Part shown: positions 46,444-55,895 of the stretch, in pieces
How the letters are laid out: each line of letters starts with the position of its first letter
Position numbering within the stretch: position 1 is the first letter of the stretch
From: a bacterium
Lineage (GTDB): Bacteria > Bacillota > Bacilli > Lactobacillales > Streptococcaceae
Length of the DNA: 64,000 nucleotides
Assembly: GCA_905221295.1 (NCBI GenBank)
Contig: CAJNCP010000006.1
Coordinates: forward strand, 19,381-83,380
Direction of reading: 5' to 3'
Made by a program: the position numbers and the translations under genes
The notes under the pieces: generated by a model
What the model was told of the DNA's origin: nothing
The model's database searches: none
What the model saw: the letters and a program-made list of their open reading frames with translations, nothing else

Positions 46444-47829
46444 TTACTTATTTATCTCTTTATGTCGCTCATAAGCCTTGAGCTGACGCTGCAGTTCCTT
46501 TCTGATAGCAGGTTCTGGAGCATATTTTTCGTCCCAGTCATCCGGTTTTAAGATTTTATGTGTAACTGGATCAAAATGGGCTTTTCCATCAGGAAAAACC
46601 TTCCCCATGTTTGCCTCATGCACAATATCAAAGATGCGTTCTGGATCCACTCCCATCAGGGCAAAACTGCCGTAAGTAAAATACAGTGTATCGATTAGGG
46701 CGTCAACCTGCCCGATTAGATCTTTTTGGGCAGGCGTTTTTTGCCTCACCTTTTCGGCCGCCTTATCAAGTGCCGCATGCATGCTTGCAAGTGACTGCTG
46801 GAATTCTTCCTCCGAAGAACTTGCTGCGCGGACAAACTCTACTAATTCTTCAATTTTAAAGTCTGCACGATGGGTTGCCCCTTCAACATCCCATGCCTGC
46901 GGCTCTTCCTGCGTCCGTTCATCCATCATGTGATGGAAGGTCTTGACCTTATTAAAATGGTAATCTCGACTGACAAAAACTTTTTCTGAAGCCAAAACAC
47001 CAAAGTGCTCGAGCGCCTTGTGGATGCCATCTTGTTGGTTACTTGCTGTAATGTGCTTGGCAACTTCTTTGACGCTACTACTGCCATTTCCCATGGCTAC
47101 AGACATACCAACACCTGCCAACATTTCAAGGTCATTGTCTGAATCACCAAAGGCCATGACTTGGTTGAGATCAAAGCCATATTCTTTTCCGACTCGGCGA
47201 ATGCCTTCTAGTTTGGAATTTCCTTGGTTAATGATATCTGCTGCAAAAGGATTGCTTCTAGTCAATTTTAAATCTTCAAAATCACTTGCAGTTTTCTCAG
47301 ATTCTTCTGGCGTCATTAGCATCAAAACTTGGTAAATGGGTTGATTAATCAAGTTAAGCAGGTCGTCTTCCTTTTGAGGGACTGCCTTGCTAACCATTCG
47401 ATTAAAGGAACGGCTAACGGTTCTTGTTAAGACAGTCGGGATAAAACGGCTAACCAGCTGTGAAAAGGATCCAAGACCAAAGGACATAATTTTAGAGCCA
47501 ACAACTGCATGCTCCGTTCCAAGAGCGATTTCTTTACGCTCCTTTTTAGCATAAGCAATCAGTTGACGCAGGCTTGACTTAGCAATCGGACTTGCAAAGA
47601 GTACCTTTTCTTTATTAAAAATGTATTGGCCATTGTAGGTCACCGCAAAATCCAAGTCCAAGTCTTCCATCAATTCCTTGACAAAAAACGGCCCTCGCCC
47701 TGTCGCTACTCCAACAAGCACCCCTTGCTCTTTGACAATCTTAATCGCGTCCTTAGTGGATTTCAAAACACTCTTACGATCGTTGACTAGCGTTCCATCG
47801 ATATCAAAAAAAACAGCTTTGACTTCCAT
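46444..47829 (-). CDS. Cof-type HAD phosphatase fused to a MazG/PRA-PH-like domain
   Basis: A 461-residue two-domain protein. Residues 1-280 form a Cof/HAD-IIB phosphatase with DxD catalytic pair Asp9/Asp11 (FFDIDGTLV) and acidic motif GDSDND at 228-233. Residues about 290-461 look like an all-alpha NTP pyrophosphohydrolase, with KIEELVEFVRAA (Glu327, Glu328, Glu331) and GQVDALIDTLYFTYG (Asp376, Asp380) arranged as in phosphoribosyl-ATP pyrophosphohydrolase/MazG. The combination suggests sequential removal of pyrophosphate then phosphate from a nucleotide. The substrate is unknown. Confidence 0.8.
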   Translation of the reverse strand: MEVKAVFFDIDGTLVNDRKSVLKSTKDAIKIVKEQGVLVGVATGRGPFFVKELMEDLDLDFAVTYNGQYIFNKEKVLFASPIAKSSLRQLIAYAKKERKEIALGTEHAVVGSKIMSFGLGSFSQLVSRFIPTVLTRTVSRSFNRMVSKAVPQKEDDLLNLINQPIYQVLMLMTPEESEKTASDFEDLKLTRSNPFAADIINQGNSKLEGIRRVGKEYGFDLNQVMAFGDSDNDLEMLAGVGMSVAMGNGSSSVKEVAKHITASNQQDGIHKALEHFGVLASEKVFVSRDYHFNKVKTFHHMMDERTQEEPQAWDVEGATHRADFKIEELVEFVRAASSSEEEFQQSLASMHAALDKAAEKVRQKTPAQKDLIGQVDALIDTLYFTYGSFALMGVDPERIFDIVHEANMGKVFPDGKAHFDPVTHKILKPDDWDEKYAPEPAIRKELQRQLKAYERHKEINK

Positions 47830-47894
47830 CCTATCCCATTCTCCCCTTTTGTGTTACAATGATTATACCACATTTCAGAAAGAGTGAGTAATTC

Positions 47895-48857
47895 ATGCCT
47901 AAGAAAATCCTTGTTTTACATACAGGTGGGACTATTTCCATGCAAGCAGACGCCTCTGGCGCAGTTGTGACCAGCCAGGACAATCCCATGAACCATGTTT
48001 CCAATCCACTTGAAGGGATTGAGGTTCACGCCCTAGACTTTTTTAACCTACCGAGTCCCCATATCAAACCCAAGCATATGCTTGCACTCTATCATAAAAT
48101 CAAAGAGGAAGCAGACCACTACGATGGAGTTGTCATCACACATGGAACAGATACGCTAGAGGAAACTGCCTACTTCCTTGATACCATGGAAATTCCACAC
48201 ATGCCCATCGTTCTAACTGGAGCTATGCGTAGTTCCAACGAACTCGGTAGCGACGGTGTATACAACTATCTGAGCGCTTTACGAGTCGCCAGCGATGACA
48301 AAGCAGCCGACAAGGGTGTGCTGGTCGTCATGAATGATGAGATCCACGCAGCAAAGTATGTCACTAAAACCCATACGACCAACGTCGGTACCTTTCAAAC
48401 TCCCACTCACGGACCTCTCGGTCTCATCATGAAGCAAGAAATCCTCTACTTCAAAACAGCTGAGCCTCGTGTCCGGTTTGATCTCGAACATATTCAAGGT
48501 CTGGTTCCCATCATCTCGGCCTATGCAGGTATGACAGATGAGCTGATTGATATGCTTGACCTAGATCACCTAGATGGATTAGTCGTTCAAGCTTTTGGAG
48601 CAGGTAATGTACCCAAAGAAACAGCTCAAAAATTAGAAAGTCTCCTCCAAAAAGGCATTCCAGTCGCCTTGGTCTCACGTTGTTTTAACGGCATTGCAGA
48701 ACCTGTCTACGCCTACCAAGGTGGAGGGGTGCAGTTGCAACAAGCTGGTGTTTTCTTTGTCAAAGAACTCAACGCTCAAAAAGCTCGCCTCAAATTATTA
48801 ATTGCCCTTAATGCTGGACTAAAAGGACAGGCACTAAAAGACTATATGGAAGGATAA
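47895..48857 (+). CDS. ansA: L-asparaginase, type I
   Basis: A 320-residue enzyme hydrolysing asparagine to aspartate and ammonia. Both catalytic threonine motifs are present: LHTGGTIS near residue 12 and THGTDTLEETAYF near residue 90. There is no signal peptide, which fits a cytoplasmic type I enzyme. The AGAAAGAGTGAG region before the ATG serves as Shine-Dalgarno. It is divergent from the HAD fusion gene and convergent with ccpA. Confidence 0.92.
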   Translation: MPKKILVLHTGGTISMQADASGAVVTSQDNPMNHVSNPLEGIEVHALDFFNLPSPHIKPKHMLALYHKIKEEADHYDGVVITHGTDTLEETAYFLDTMEIPHMPIVLTGAMRSSNELGSDGVYNYLSALRVASDDKAADKGVLVVMNDEIHAAKYVTKTHTTNVGTFQTPTHGPLGLIMKQEILYFKTAEPRVRFDLEHIQGLVPIISAYAGMTDELIDMLDLDHLDGLVVQAFGAGNVPKETAQKLESLLQKGIPVALVSRCFNGIAEPVYAYQGGGVQLQQAGVFFVKELNAQKARLKLLIALNAGLKGQALKDYMEG

Positions 48858-48874
48858 GCCTCTTCTCTAGAACG

Positions 48875-48909
48875 CAAAAACAGGAAATCTTCACGATTTC
48901 CTGTTTTTA
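48875..48909. terminator. Bidirectional terminator between ansA and ccpA
   Basis: AAAAACAGGAAATC, loop TTCAC, GATTTCCTGTTTTT. A/T runs on both sides let it work on either strand. Confidence 0.85.
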
Positions 48910-49920
48910 CTATTTACGTTTGCGTGTTGAACGACGTTCTGTCAAACCGTGAGGCAAGAGAACTTCACGTTCTTCCAACTCTTCCTTGTGCATAATCTTC
49001 GTCAACATACGCATACTGATGGCACCAAGGTCATAAAGAGGTTGGGCAATAGTTGTCAAGTTTGGACGAGTGAATCGTGCAATTTGAGAATCATCTGTCG
49101 TGATGATTTCAAACTCTTCTGGTACAGAAATACCGTGATCTGCCAAGCCATTTAACACACCCGCAGCCAATTCATCACCTGTCACAACCGCGGCTGTAGC
49201 CTGTGAAGAAACCAAGCGCTCTGCCAAGGCATAGCCATCATTATAGCTGTATTTAGACTCAAATACCATGCCCTCGCTATAAGGGATTCCTGCCTTTTTC
49301 AAAGCTTCCTTGTAACCAATCAATCGAATTTTGCCGTTGATATCATCAACAAGTGGTCCACTGATAAAGGCAATCTTTTCATTTTCCTGAAGCAAATGAG
49401 TTACTGCATCAATCGTTGCTTGTTTGTAGTCAATATTGACACTTGGCAGCTGATGTTCGATGTCCACAGTACCGGCAAGAACAACCGGTGTCCGTGAACG
49501 AGAGAATTCTGAACGAATCTTTTCAGTCAAGTGATAGCCCATAAAGATAATACCATCAACTTGTTTTGAAAAGAGGGTGTTGACCACTGAAACTTCCTTT
49601 TCATCATCCTCATCACTATTTGCTAGGACAATGTTATACTTGTACATTTCAGCAATGTCATCAATCCCCTTAGCAAGTGTTGAGAAATAACCATTGGTAA
49701 TGTTAGGAATCACAACTCCGACTGTCGTTGTTTTTTTGCTAGCCAAACCACGAGCGACCGCATTTGGACGATAGTCCAAGCGTTCAATTACTTCGAGGAC
49801 TTTTTTTCGAGTGTTCTCTTTAACATTCTTGTTGCCATTAACGACACGGCTAACTGTTGCCATTGAAACTCCTGCTTCACGGGCAACGTCATAAATCGTT
49901 ACTGTATCATCTGTGTTCAT
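48910..49920 (-). CDS. ccpA: Catabolite control protein A
   Basis: A 336-residue LacI/GalR regulator. The N-terminal helix-turn-helix and hinge (TIYDVAREAGVSMATVSRVV, about 8-27) bind cre sites, and the periplasmic-binding-like core interacts with HPr-Ser-P. Together they control carbon catabolite repression. A near-perfect cre lies in its own promoter, suggesting autoregulation. Candidate targets in this window include the man PTS operon. Confidence 0.96.
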   Translation of the reverse strand: MNTDDTVTIYDVAREAGVSMATVSRVVNGNKNVKENTRKKVLEVIERLDYRPNAVARGLASKKTTTVGVVIPNITNGYFSTLAKGIDDIAEMYKYNIVLANSDEDDEKEVSVVNTLFSKQVDGIIFMGYHLTEKIRSEFSRSRTPVVLAGTVDIEHQLPSVNIDYKQATIDAVTHLLQENEKIAFISGPLVDDINGKIRLIGYKEALKKAGIPYSEGMVFESKYSYNDGYALAERLVSSQATAAVVTGDELAAGVLNGLADHGISVPEEFEIITTDDSQIARFTRPNLTTIAQPLYDLGAISMRMLTKIMHKEELEEREVLLPHGLTERRSTRKRK

Positions 49921-49985
49921 TCTGTTTCCTTTCTATATTGAAAATTTCGCTTTCATGCATCTGCTTACTCCATTTTATCACTTAT

Positions 49986-49999
49986 TGTAAACACTTTCA
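49986..49999. promoter_or_regulatory. Candidate cre site in the ccpA promoter
   Basis: TGTAAACACTTTCA matches the cre consensus TGWAANCGNTNWCA at 13 of 14 positions. It sits between a minus-strand -35 (TTGAAA) and -10 (TAAAAT) that are 17 bp apart. Confidence 0.65.
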
Positions 50000-50129
50000 A
50001 GTATTTTTTAGAGAAACTTTGAAAAAATTTCACAACCTATTCCCATTTTGAAAAAGCGAGTACGATTTCTTGATTTTTGGGATGTTTTGCTGTATGATAA
50101 GGAAAAATAAAATGGGGGAGGGAATGTTT

Positions 50130-50447
50130 ATGGCTTTTACAAATACACAGAGACGTTCCGCTAGTTTTGGTGTCGTGACCAGTTTACCTGACGATGTCAT
50201 TGACTCTTTATGGTATATTATTGATCATTTCCTGAAAAATGTCTTTGAATTAGAAGAGGAACTTGAATTTCAACTGCTAAATAACGAGGGAACCATCACC
50301 TTCCATTTTTCTAGCCAGCACCTGCCGACTAGCATCGATTTTGATTTCAATCATCCTTTCGATCCCCTTTATCCTCCTAGGGTCCTTGTTTTAGACACGG
50401 ACGGTAAAGAAACCATCCTCCTTCCTGAAGAAAATGACCTATTTTAA
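50130..50447 (+). CDS. DUF960 family protein
   Basis: A 105-residue acidic protein. The whole length matches the DUF960 family of small Firmicute proteins (FGVVTSLPDDVIDSLWYIID, FHFSSQHLPTSIDFDF). No function is known and no catalytic residues stand out. The ATG at 50130 is eight bases after GGAGG; the ATG two codons earlier is too close to that site. It is monocistronic, with a terminator. Confidence 0.8.
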   Translation: MAFTNTQRRSASFGVVTSLPDDVIDSLWYIIDHFLKNVFELEEELEFQLLNNEGTITFHFSSQHLPTSIDFDFNHPFDPLYPPRVLVLDTDGKETILLPEENDLF

Positions 50448-50495
50448 AAACTCTAGTTTCTTGGCGTAAACTGCTGAGGAACTAGAGTTTTCTTT
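50446..50495 (+). terminator. Terminator after the DUF960 gene
   Basis: AAAACTCTAGTT and AACTAGAGTTTT form the stem, followed by CTTTTTC. It also lies at the end of the convergent membrane protein gene. Confidence 0.8.
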
Positions 50496-50497
50496 TT

Positions 50498-51781
50498 CTA
50501 ATAAATGGAGCGACTAACAACCAGACCATTGGGTTTTGTGTACTCTAAATCAAGGTAATCCTGGTAAGTCCCCGGTACAATGAAACCTTGGGGACTTAAT
50601 ATATCCGTCCCAGCTTTTCCCACGATAGAGTCTGCTAGCAGAACACAATTGGTACTGAGAACAAAGTAGGTCTTAAACTCGGATGAGCTGAATTTATAGA
50701 GGGTCGCATCCGCTTCCTGTTTCAGTTGGTAGGAGTAGGTATGCTTGACCTCACCCTCTCTTCTTTTCATCAACTGAGAGCTCGGCTCCCAAGGAATTAG
50801 CAAATCTTCTATTTCTTCTAAACGAGCTTGGATAGCAGCTTTCTGTTGTTCTGTCAAACTCAGACCATAAGCAAACAAGGTCTTCTGACTTTCTCTCTTA
50901 CAGAGCTCGATGTATTTTTCCCGATTGGCTTTAAACAAGACACCGTCTCCAACCATGCCGAATAAACGCTCCGAGTGAGGATCATACGAGCCATAGGAAA
51001 TAACCGTCCCTTGATAGCAAATATCCACATGCCCCATGGCAAGGAAGAAAGATGTTTCTGAGGTATGAATAAAAATTTCTAGATCAACCACCTGATCGTT
51101 TTTTCTTTCTGAATGAACTTCTCCTTCTTGGTTTTCATGATTTGACAGCCACTCATTCAATTTGCGCAAGGTGCTGATAGGGATCAAAGCCGTCACAAAG
51201 ATCGGCAAGGTCATTCGCATTCGCCGTTTCAGCTTGGGATTGCTTTCTATCCTCTCAAAAAAGAAACCATCCCGAAGACTACTGGCTCCTAGCATGAGCA
51301 AGTAAAATCCAAGTAAGAGCAATTCAAAATTCGCCGCATCGTGAAAAGGAGAAATGCTATAAAGACCAAATCCTATCATCCATACAGCATCGAAGAAATG
51401 ATGAAGCCGAGGATGAATGGCATTTTTTCGATAGAGAAACCAAGTCACAAGACTAATGACGCCCGTAAACAGCTGGTAACTCGCAATGATAAACACCAGG
51501 AGGTAGAGGGTCAGGTCTTGTAAAATGATAGAATCAAATAAGAGAGCAGCAACCACCAGCTTGGCTAAGGTTACAAAGATGTTTTCCCTACGCTGTTTAT
51601 CCTGAAACCAACGAGTCAACAAGTGCCAAACTGCTGACAAGGAAAAGTAAGTCATCAGCAACTGATAACCTATCCTTGGAATCACCTGTCCGAAATAAAT
51701 CAAGAGAAAGCCTAAAAGAATAGCAAGTAGCCCCTCCCCTATACTCTTCCACTTGCTATAGCTCTCGGAAAGTTTAGGCAT
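50498..51781 (-). CDS. Membrane protein with C-terminal permuted papain-like domain (uncharacterised)
   Basis: A 427-residue protein. The N-terminal 200 residues hold about seven membrane helices, resembling DUF308/HdeD. The soluble C-terminal part (about 230-427) has a conserved-looking GHVDICYQG (His251) and, 128 residues later, [16 protein letters not shown] (Cys379). A His before an NC-type Cys is the order found in circularly permuted NlpC/P60-LRAT-like enzymes, so a hydrolase or acyltransferase is possible; this is inference. The ATG at 51781 overlaps folBK by eight bases, so it is the last gene of the folate unit. No folate function is evident. Confidence 0.65.
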   Translation of the reverse strand: MPKLSESYSKWKSIGEGLLAILLGFLLIYFGQVIPRIGYQLLMTYFSLSAVWHLLTRWFQDKQRRENIFVTLAKLVVAALLFDSIILQDLTLYLLVFIIASYQLFTGVISLVTWFLYRKNAIHPRLHHFFDAVWMIGFGLYSISPFHDAANFELLLLGFYLLMLGASSLRDGFFFERIESNPKLKRRMRMTLPIFVTALIPISTLRKLNEWLSNHENQEGEVHSERKNDQVVDLEIFIHTSETSFFLAMGHVDICYQGTVISYGSYDPHSERLFGMVGDGVLFKANREKYIELCKRESQKTLFAYGLSLTEQQKAAIQARLEEIEDLLIPWEPSSQLMKRREGEVKHTYSYQLKQEADATLYKFSSSEFKTYFVLSTNCVLLADSIVGKAGTDILSPQGFIVPGTYQDYLDLEYTKPNGLVVSRSIY

Positions 51782-52595
51782 CTCCTTGCTCCAACTGGTC
51801 AACCAAGTATCGAATCGGTTGTTTTAAGTTTGGATGGATAAAATGGGGAGCTATTTCTTGCAGAGACTCAAGGACAAAGAGGCGTTCTGCTACATAAGGG
51901 TGAGGCAAGATGAGGTCGTCTGTATAAATGACTTGGTCCTCCACAAAGAGCAAGTCCAAATCAATCAAACGTGGTCCCCAATGCACTTCTCGAACTCGTC
52001 CCATCTCTGCCTCAATGCTTAACAAGGTCTCTAACAAGACTGGTGCTGGTAGCCAGGTTTCTACTTCAATCACCTGATTGGCAAAATTATCTTGCTCCAC
52101 ACCGCCCCAAGGCTCCGTCGTCAAAACACTGGATTCTTTGAGAATATGGATGCCGCGAGCTCGCAATTTGTCGATAGCTTGTTCCAAGTTGGCTTGCTTA
52201 TCGCCCATATTGCTTCCTAGGGCGATAAAGGCACGTTGCTTGCGACGGTGGACGGTTACCGAGCAGGTATCAAGTGGCAAGTGGACTGGAGCCCAAGGTT
52301 TTTTGAGTTCCAGTTCAATCTCTTGGACCAGAGGATAGGTCTCAAAGGTACGCTCTACTAGTTTGTAGGCTACCGTTTCAATCAAATCCTCAGTGCTTTC
52401 CTGAAACCAAGTCTTCCACTGTTGGCAAAGTTCTCCATAGTGGACAGAAGAAGCCAAATCTAACTCAGTCGCTGCCTTGGTCATATCATAGGATAAGCGT
52501 GCGGAAATAACAAACTTTTGCCCCAATTCCTTCTCACTTGGAAAGAGTCCGTGATAAGCAAAAATTTCCAAATCTTTAATCTGCAGTTGATCCAT
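51774..52595 (-). CDS. folBK: Bifunctional dihydroneopterin aldolase / HPPK (SulD)
   Basis: A 273-residue fusion. Residues 1-118 form dihydroneopterin aldolase (Fol[21 protein letters not shown]). Residues about 122-270 form 6-hydroxymethyl-dihydropterin pyrophosphokinase (Fol[41 protein letters not shown]). The fusion is the known streptococcal SulD arrangement and supplies the pterin pyrophosphate used by FolP. It is preceded by a hairpin terminator and a BOX-type repeat that separate it from folE. Confidence 0.95.
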   Translation of the reverse strand: MDQLQIKDLEIFAYHGLFPSEKELGQKFVISARLSYDMTKAATELDLASSVHYGELCQQWKTWFQESTEDLIETVAYKLVERTFETYPLVQEIELELKKPWAPVHLPLDTCSVTVHRRKQRAFIALGSNMGDKQANLEQAIDKLRARGIHILKESSVLTTEPWGGVEQDNFANQVIEVETWLPAPVLLETLLSIEAEMGRVREVHWGPRLIDLDLLFVEDQVIYTDDLILPHPYVAERLFVLESLQEIAPHFIHPNLKQPIRYLVDQLEQGDA

Positions 52596-52610
52596 AATGA
52601 TTCCTTTCTA

Positions 52611-52639
52611 GAAAAATCCGCTTCAAGCGGATTCTTTTT
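52611..52639. terminator. Hairpin terminator between folE and folBK
   Basis: AATCCGCTT/AAGCGGATT with T runs on both strands. On the minus strand the T run ends about fifteen bases before the folBK start, so transcripts from folE must read through it. Confidence 0.7.
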
Positions 52640-52744
52640 ATACTCAATGAAAATCAAAGTGCAAACTAGGAAGCTAGCCGCAGGCTGTACTTGAGTACGG
52701 CAAGGTGAAGCTGACGTGGTTTGAATTTGATTTTCGAAGAGTAT
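52640..52744. repeat. BOX-type repeat (boxC-boxA, no boxB)
   Basis: About 105 bp bounded by ATACTCAATGAAAATCAAAG and TTTTCGAAGAGTAT, with internal segments CAAACTAGGAAGCTAGCCGC and GAAGCTGACGTGGTTTGAA. These are the ends of pneumococcal/mitis BOX elements without the boxB module. The inner part TGTACTTGAGTACGG is palindromic. It abuts the folE stop codon. Confidence 0.85.
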
Positions 52745-53298
52745 TATAGTCCCATTAGACGATAAGCCTGATCTCGGAGGTCCTTATCCGTCTCAAATAC
52801 GCCACGAGCTACTGTTGTCAAGGTTGCAGTGCCTGGTTTTCTTACACCACGCATGCTCATACACATATGCTCTGCTTCAATAACAACAAAGGCTCCCTTA
52901 GCCCCTAGATAGTCCATCAAGGCATCAGCCACTTCAATATTCAATCGTTCTTGAATCTGTGGTTTTTTAGAGTAGACTTCAACCGTACGGGCTAGCTTGG
53001 ACAAGCCTGCCACACGGCCATCTGGAATATAGGCAATATGCGCTCTACCATAAAAGGGCAAGAAGTGGTGTTCACACATGGTGTGGAAAAAGATATCCTT
53101 TTCCACTACCATATTGTCATCAATAATCTCAAAGGATTTTGACAAATGTTCCTCCGCAGTCTGACCAAGACCTGAAAAAATTTCTTGGTACATACGGGCG
53201 ACTCGAGCAGGTGTTTCCTGTAAACCCTCACGGTTAGCATCCTCGCCGACGGCCTCGATAATCATTTTTACAGCCGTTTCAATCTTTTGTGTATCCAT
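52744..53298 (-). CDS. folE: GTP cyclohydrolase I (SulC)
   Basis: A 184-residue enzyme opening the folate pathway by converting GTP to dihydroneopterin triphosphate. The zinc ligands are visible in [11 protein letters not shown] (Cys75, His77) and in [11 protein letters not shown] near residue 146. Length matches bacterial FolE. It lies three bases after folC. A BOX element begins directly at its stop codon. Confidence 0.96.
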   Translation of the reverse strand: MDTQKIETAVKMIIEAVGEDANREGLQETPARVARMYQEIFSGLGQTAEEHLSKSFEIIDDNMVVEKDIFFHTMCEHHFLPFYGRAHIAYIPDGRVAGLSKLARTVEVYSKKPQIQERLNIEVADALMDYLGAKGAFVVIEAEHMCMSMRGVRKPGTATLTTVARGVFETDKDLRDQAYRLMGL

Positions 53299-53301
53299 TC
53301 T

Positions 53302-54600
53302 CTAGTTATTCCTCTCCATTAGGTAGGCTCTCACCTGGCTCAAGAAATACAAGGAACCCGTGACAATCCTAACTGTTTGTTTCTCTTCATCTTCTGGCAT
53401 TTTCTGATCTAAAAACTCCTGCCAACTTTGGTAGTTGAGTTTTCGAGAAGCTGCAACTTCTTGCATCACTTTCTCATCCGTCGCCCGACTATCATCAAAA
53501 TAAGTCAAAGTCAGTTGACTATCCGGCACCGTCTCTAGCAAATCCAACATATCCTCCAAAGCCTTGGTTTTGATACAGGTAAAGAGAATTTCCTTATGAT
53601 AGTCAACAAAACGTTCTTGTAAAGTAGTCAATAAAGCCCTGATAGCATGGGGATTATGAGCCCCATCCAAAATCATCATAGGTTCGCTAGACAGAACCTC
53701 CAAACGCCCTGGCCATCTGCTTTCCTCCAAGGCTTGAGCAAGCAAGTCATTGCTAGCTAATTCTCGCCCAATCTCTTGGCAATAAATGTCTAGAAGAGCA
53801 AGTGCCATCCCTGCATTCTCAATCTGATGCAAACCAAGCAGACCTGTTTGAAAGCGACCTTGTCTGACAGGACTTGTATAGTCAAAAACCTCGCCCGTCA
53901 CCACACTTTCTTGGTAATCAACCTGATAATCTGTCCCATAGGCAATTCTCGGCGCGTCTTTCCCTTCCGCAATGCGGTCAATAACAGCCAAGGGTTCTGG
54001 AGCAATGCGACCTGTCACCAAAGGAATGCCTTGTTTGATAATACCAGCCTTCTGCTCTGCTATGGCTTCCAAGGTGTCACCAAGTAGGGCTACATGGTCC
54101 AGTCCAATGGTCGTAATCCCTGTCAAAATTGGCTGACAGACATTAGTACTATCTAAAAGACCACCCATGCCGACTTCCATGATAGCCACATCTACTTGTT
54201 CTGAGGCAAAGTAATCATAAGCCAGAGCTGTAATAATCTCAAACTCGGTTGTTCCCTGCAAATTGTAAGCAGATTCCCCCTCAAGCAAAGACTGATAGTC
54301 TGCCATGAGGGCTTCTAGCCTAGCCTCGGGAATGGATTCCCCATTAATGCTAATCTGATCCGTATAATGAATAAGATAGGGCGAGCTGAACACCCCAACT
54401 CTCAGCCCTAGGTTTTCCAGCATCTTTTTCAAAAAAGCAATGGTTGAACCCTTGCCATTGGTCCCTCCAATATGGATGACCTTGAGTTTGAGATGGGGGT
54501 TGCCTCGCAGAGCTAGGAGTTCTGCCATTCGTTCCAAACCGAAATGCGGTTGGTCCGTCCGGTAGTGGGCAATCCACTGATTGTTTTCAATTTCGTTCAT
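53302..54600 (-). CDS. folC: Dihydrofolate synthase / folylpolyglutamate synthase (SulB)
   Basis: A 432-residue Mur-ligase-like enzyme that adds glutamate to dihydropteroate and extends polyglutamate tails. The ATP loop GGTNGKGST is at about 45-53, with EVGMGGLLDSTN and LDGAHNPHAIRAL downstream. It follows folP by one base in the folP-folC-folE order of the pneumococcal sul cluster. Confidence 0.95.
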   Translation of the reverse strand: MNEIENNQWIAHYRTDQPHFGLERMAELLALRGNPHLKLKVIHIGGTNGKGSTIAFLKKMLENLGLRVGVFSSPYLIHYTDQISINGESIPEARLEALMADYQSLLEGESAYNLQGTTEFEIITALAYDYFASEQVDVAIMEVGMGGLLDSTNVCQPILTGITTIGLDHVALLGDTLEAIAEQKAGIIKQGIPLVTGRIAPEPLAVIDRIAEGKDAPRIAYGTDYQVDYQESVVTGEVFDYTSPVRQGRFQTGLLGLHQIENAGMALALLDIYCQEIGRELASNDLLAQALEESRWPGRLEVLSSEPMMILDGAHNPHAIRALLTTLQERFVDYHKEILFTCIKTKALEDMLDLLETVPDSQLTLTYFDDSRATDEKVMQEVAASRKLNYQSWQEFLDQKMPEDEEKQTVRIVTGSLYFLSQVRAYLMERNN

Positions 54601-54601
54601 C

Positions 54602-55579
<978 letters not shown>

Positions 55580-55611
55580 TCACCACATTATTTCTCTATT
55601 TTACCATAAAA

Positions 55612-55646
55612 AGAAAAAGATGGATACGCCAGCATTCATCTTTCTT
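55612..55646. terminator. Hairpin upstream of folP
   Basis: AAAGATGGAT pairs with ATTCATCTTT, with T-rich flanks on both strands. On the minus strand it would stop any read-through from the man operon before folP. Confidence 0.6.
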
Positions 55647-55770
55647 TTAGGAACGGATGAATATCATCCTAAATCAGACTTATATAGTGAATCCTAAAAT
55701 AATAGCTAGTCCATGCTACAGTCCAGAACTAAAACATGCTTTTGGACCACTAGTCCTGACAGTTTATCAT
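55647..55770. other. Non-coding interval between the man operon and folP
   Basis: No credible gene. The short open frame on the plus strand here (73 codons) has no Shine-Dalgarno and low-complexity composition. The segment around AGTCCTGACAG vaguely resembles dispersed streptococcal repeat or IS debris, but I cannot confirm it. Confidence 0.35.
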
Positions 55771-55801
55771 CAAAAAAGAGAGAACTATAATTGTTCTCTC
55801 T
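55771..55801 (-). terminator. Terminator of the man operon
   Basis: The minus strand reads AGAGAGAAC, loop AATTATA, GTTCTCTCT, then TTTTT. It lies about 95 bp after manN. Confidence 0.8.
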
Positions 55802-55895
55802 ATGCAGAAATTTTCTACTTCTATTATTGGCTACTGGAAGCCAGTCCGCCAAAAATAGAACAGTTACTCCTCTTTTGAATGAAAATCAATCCAAA

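Noticed and set aside
52640-52744. CRISPR-like or direct-repeat array
   Set aside because: The sequence is a single BOX-type element with characteristic ends. No repeated spacer-like units occur here or elsewhere in the window.
55657-55878. 73-codon plus-strand open frame between folP and manN
   Set aside because: No Shine-Dalgarno, overlaps the man operon terminator, and its composition does not resemble a protein.
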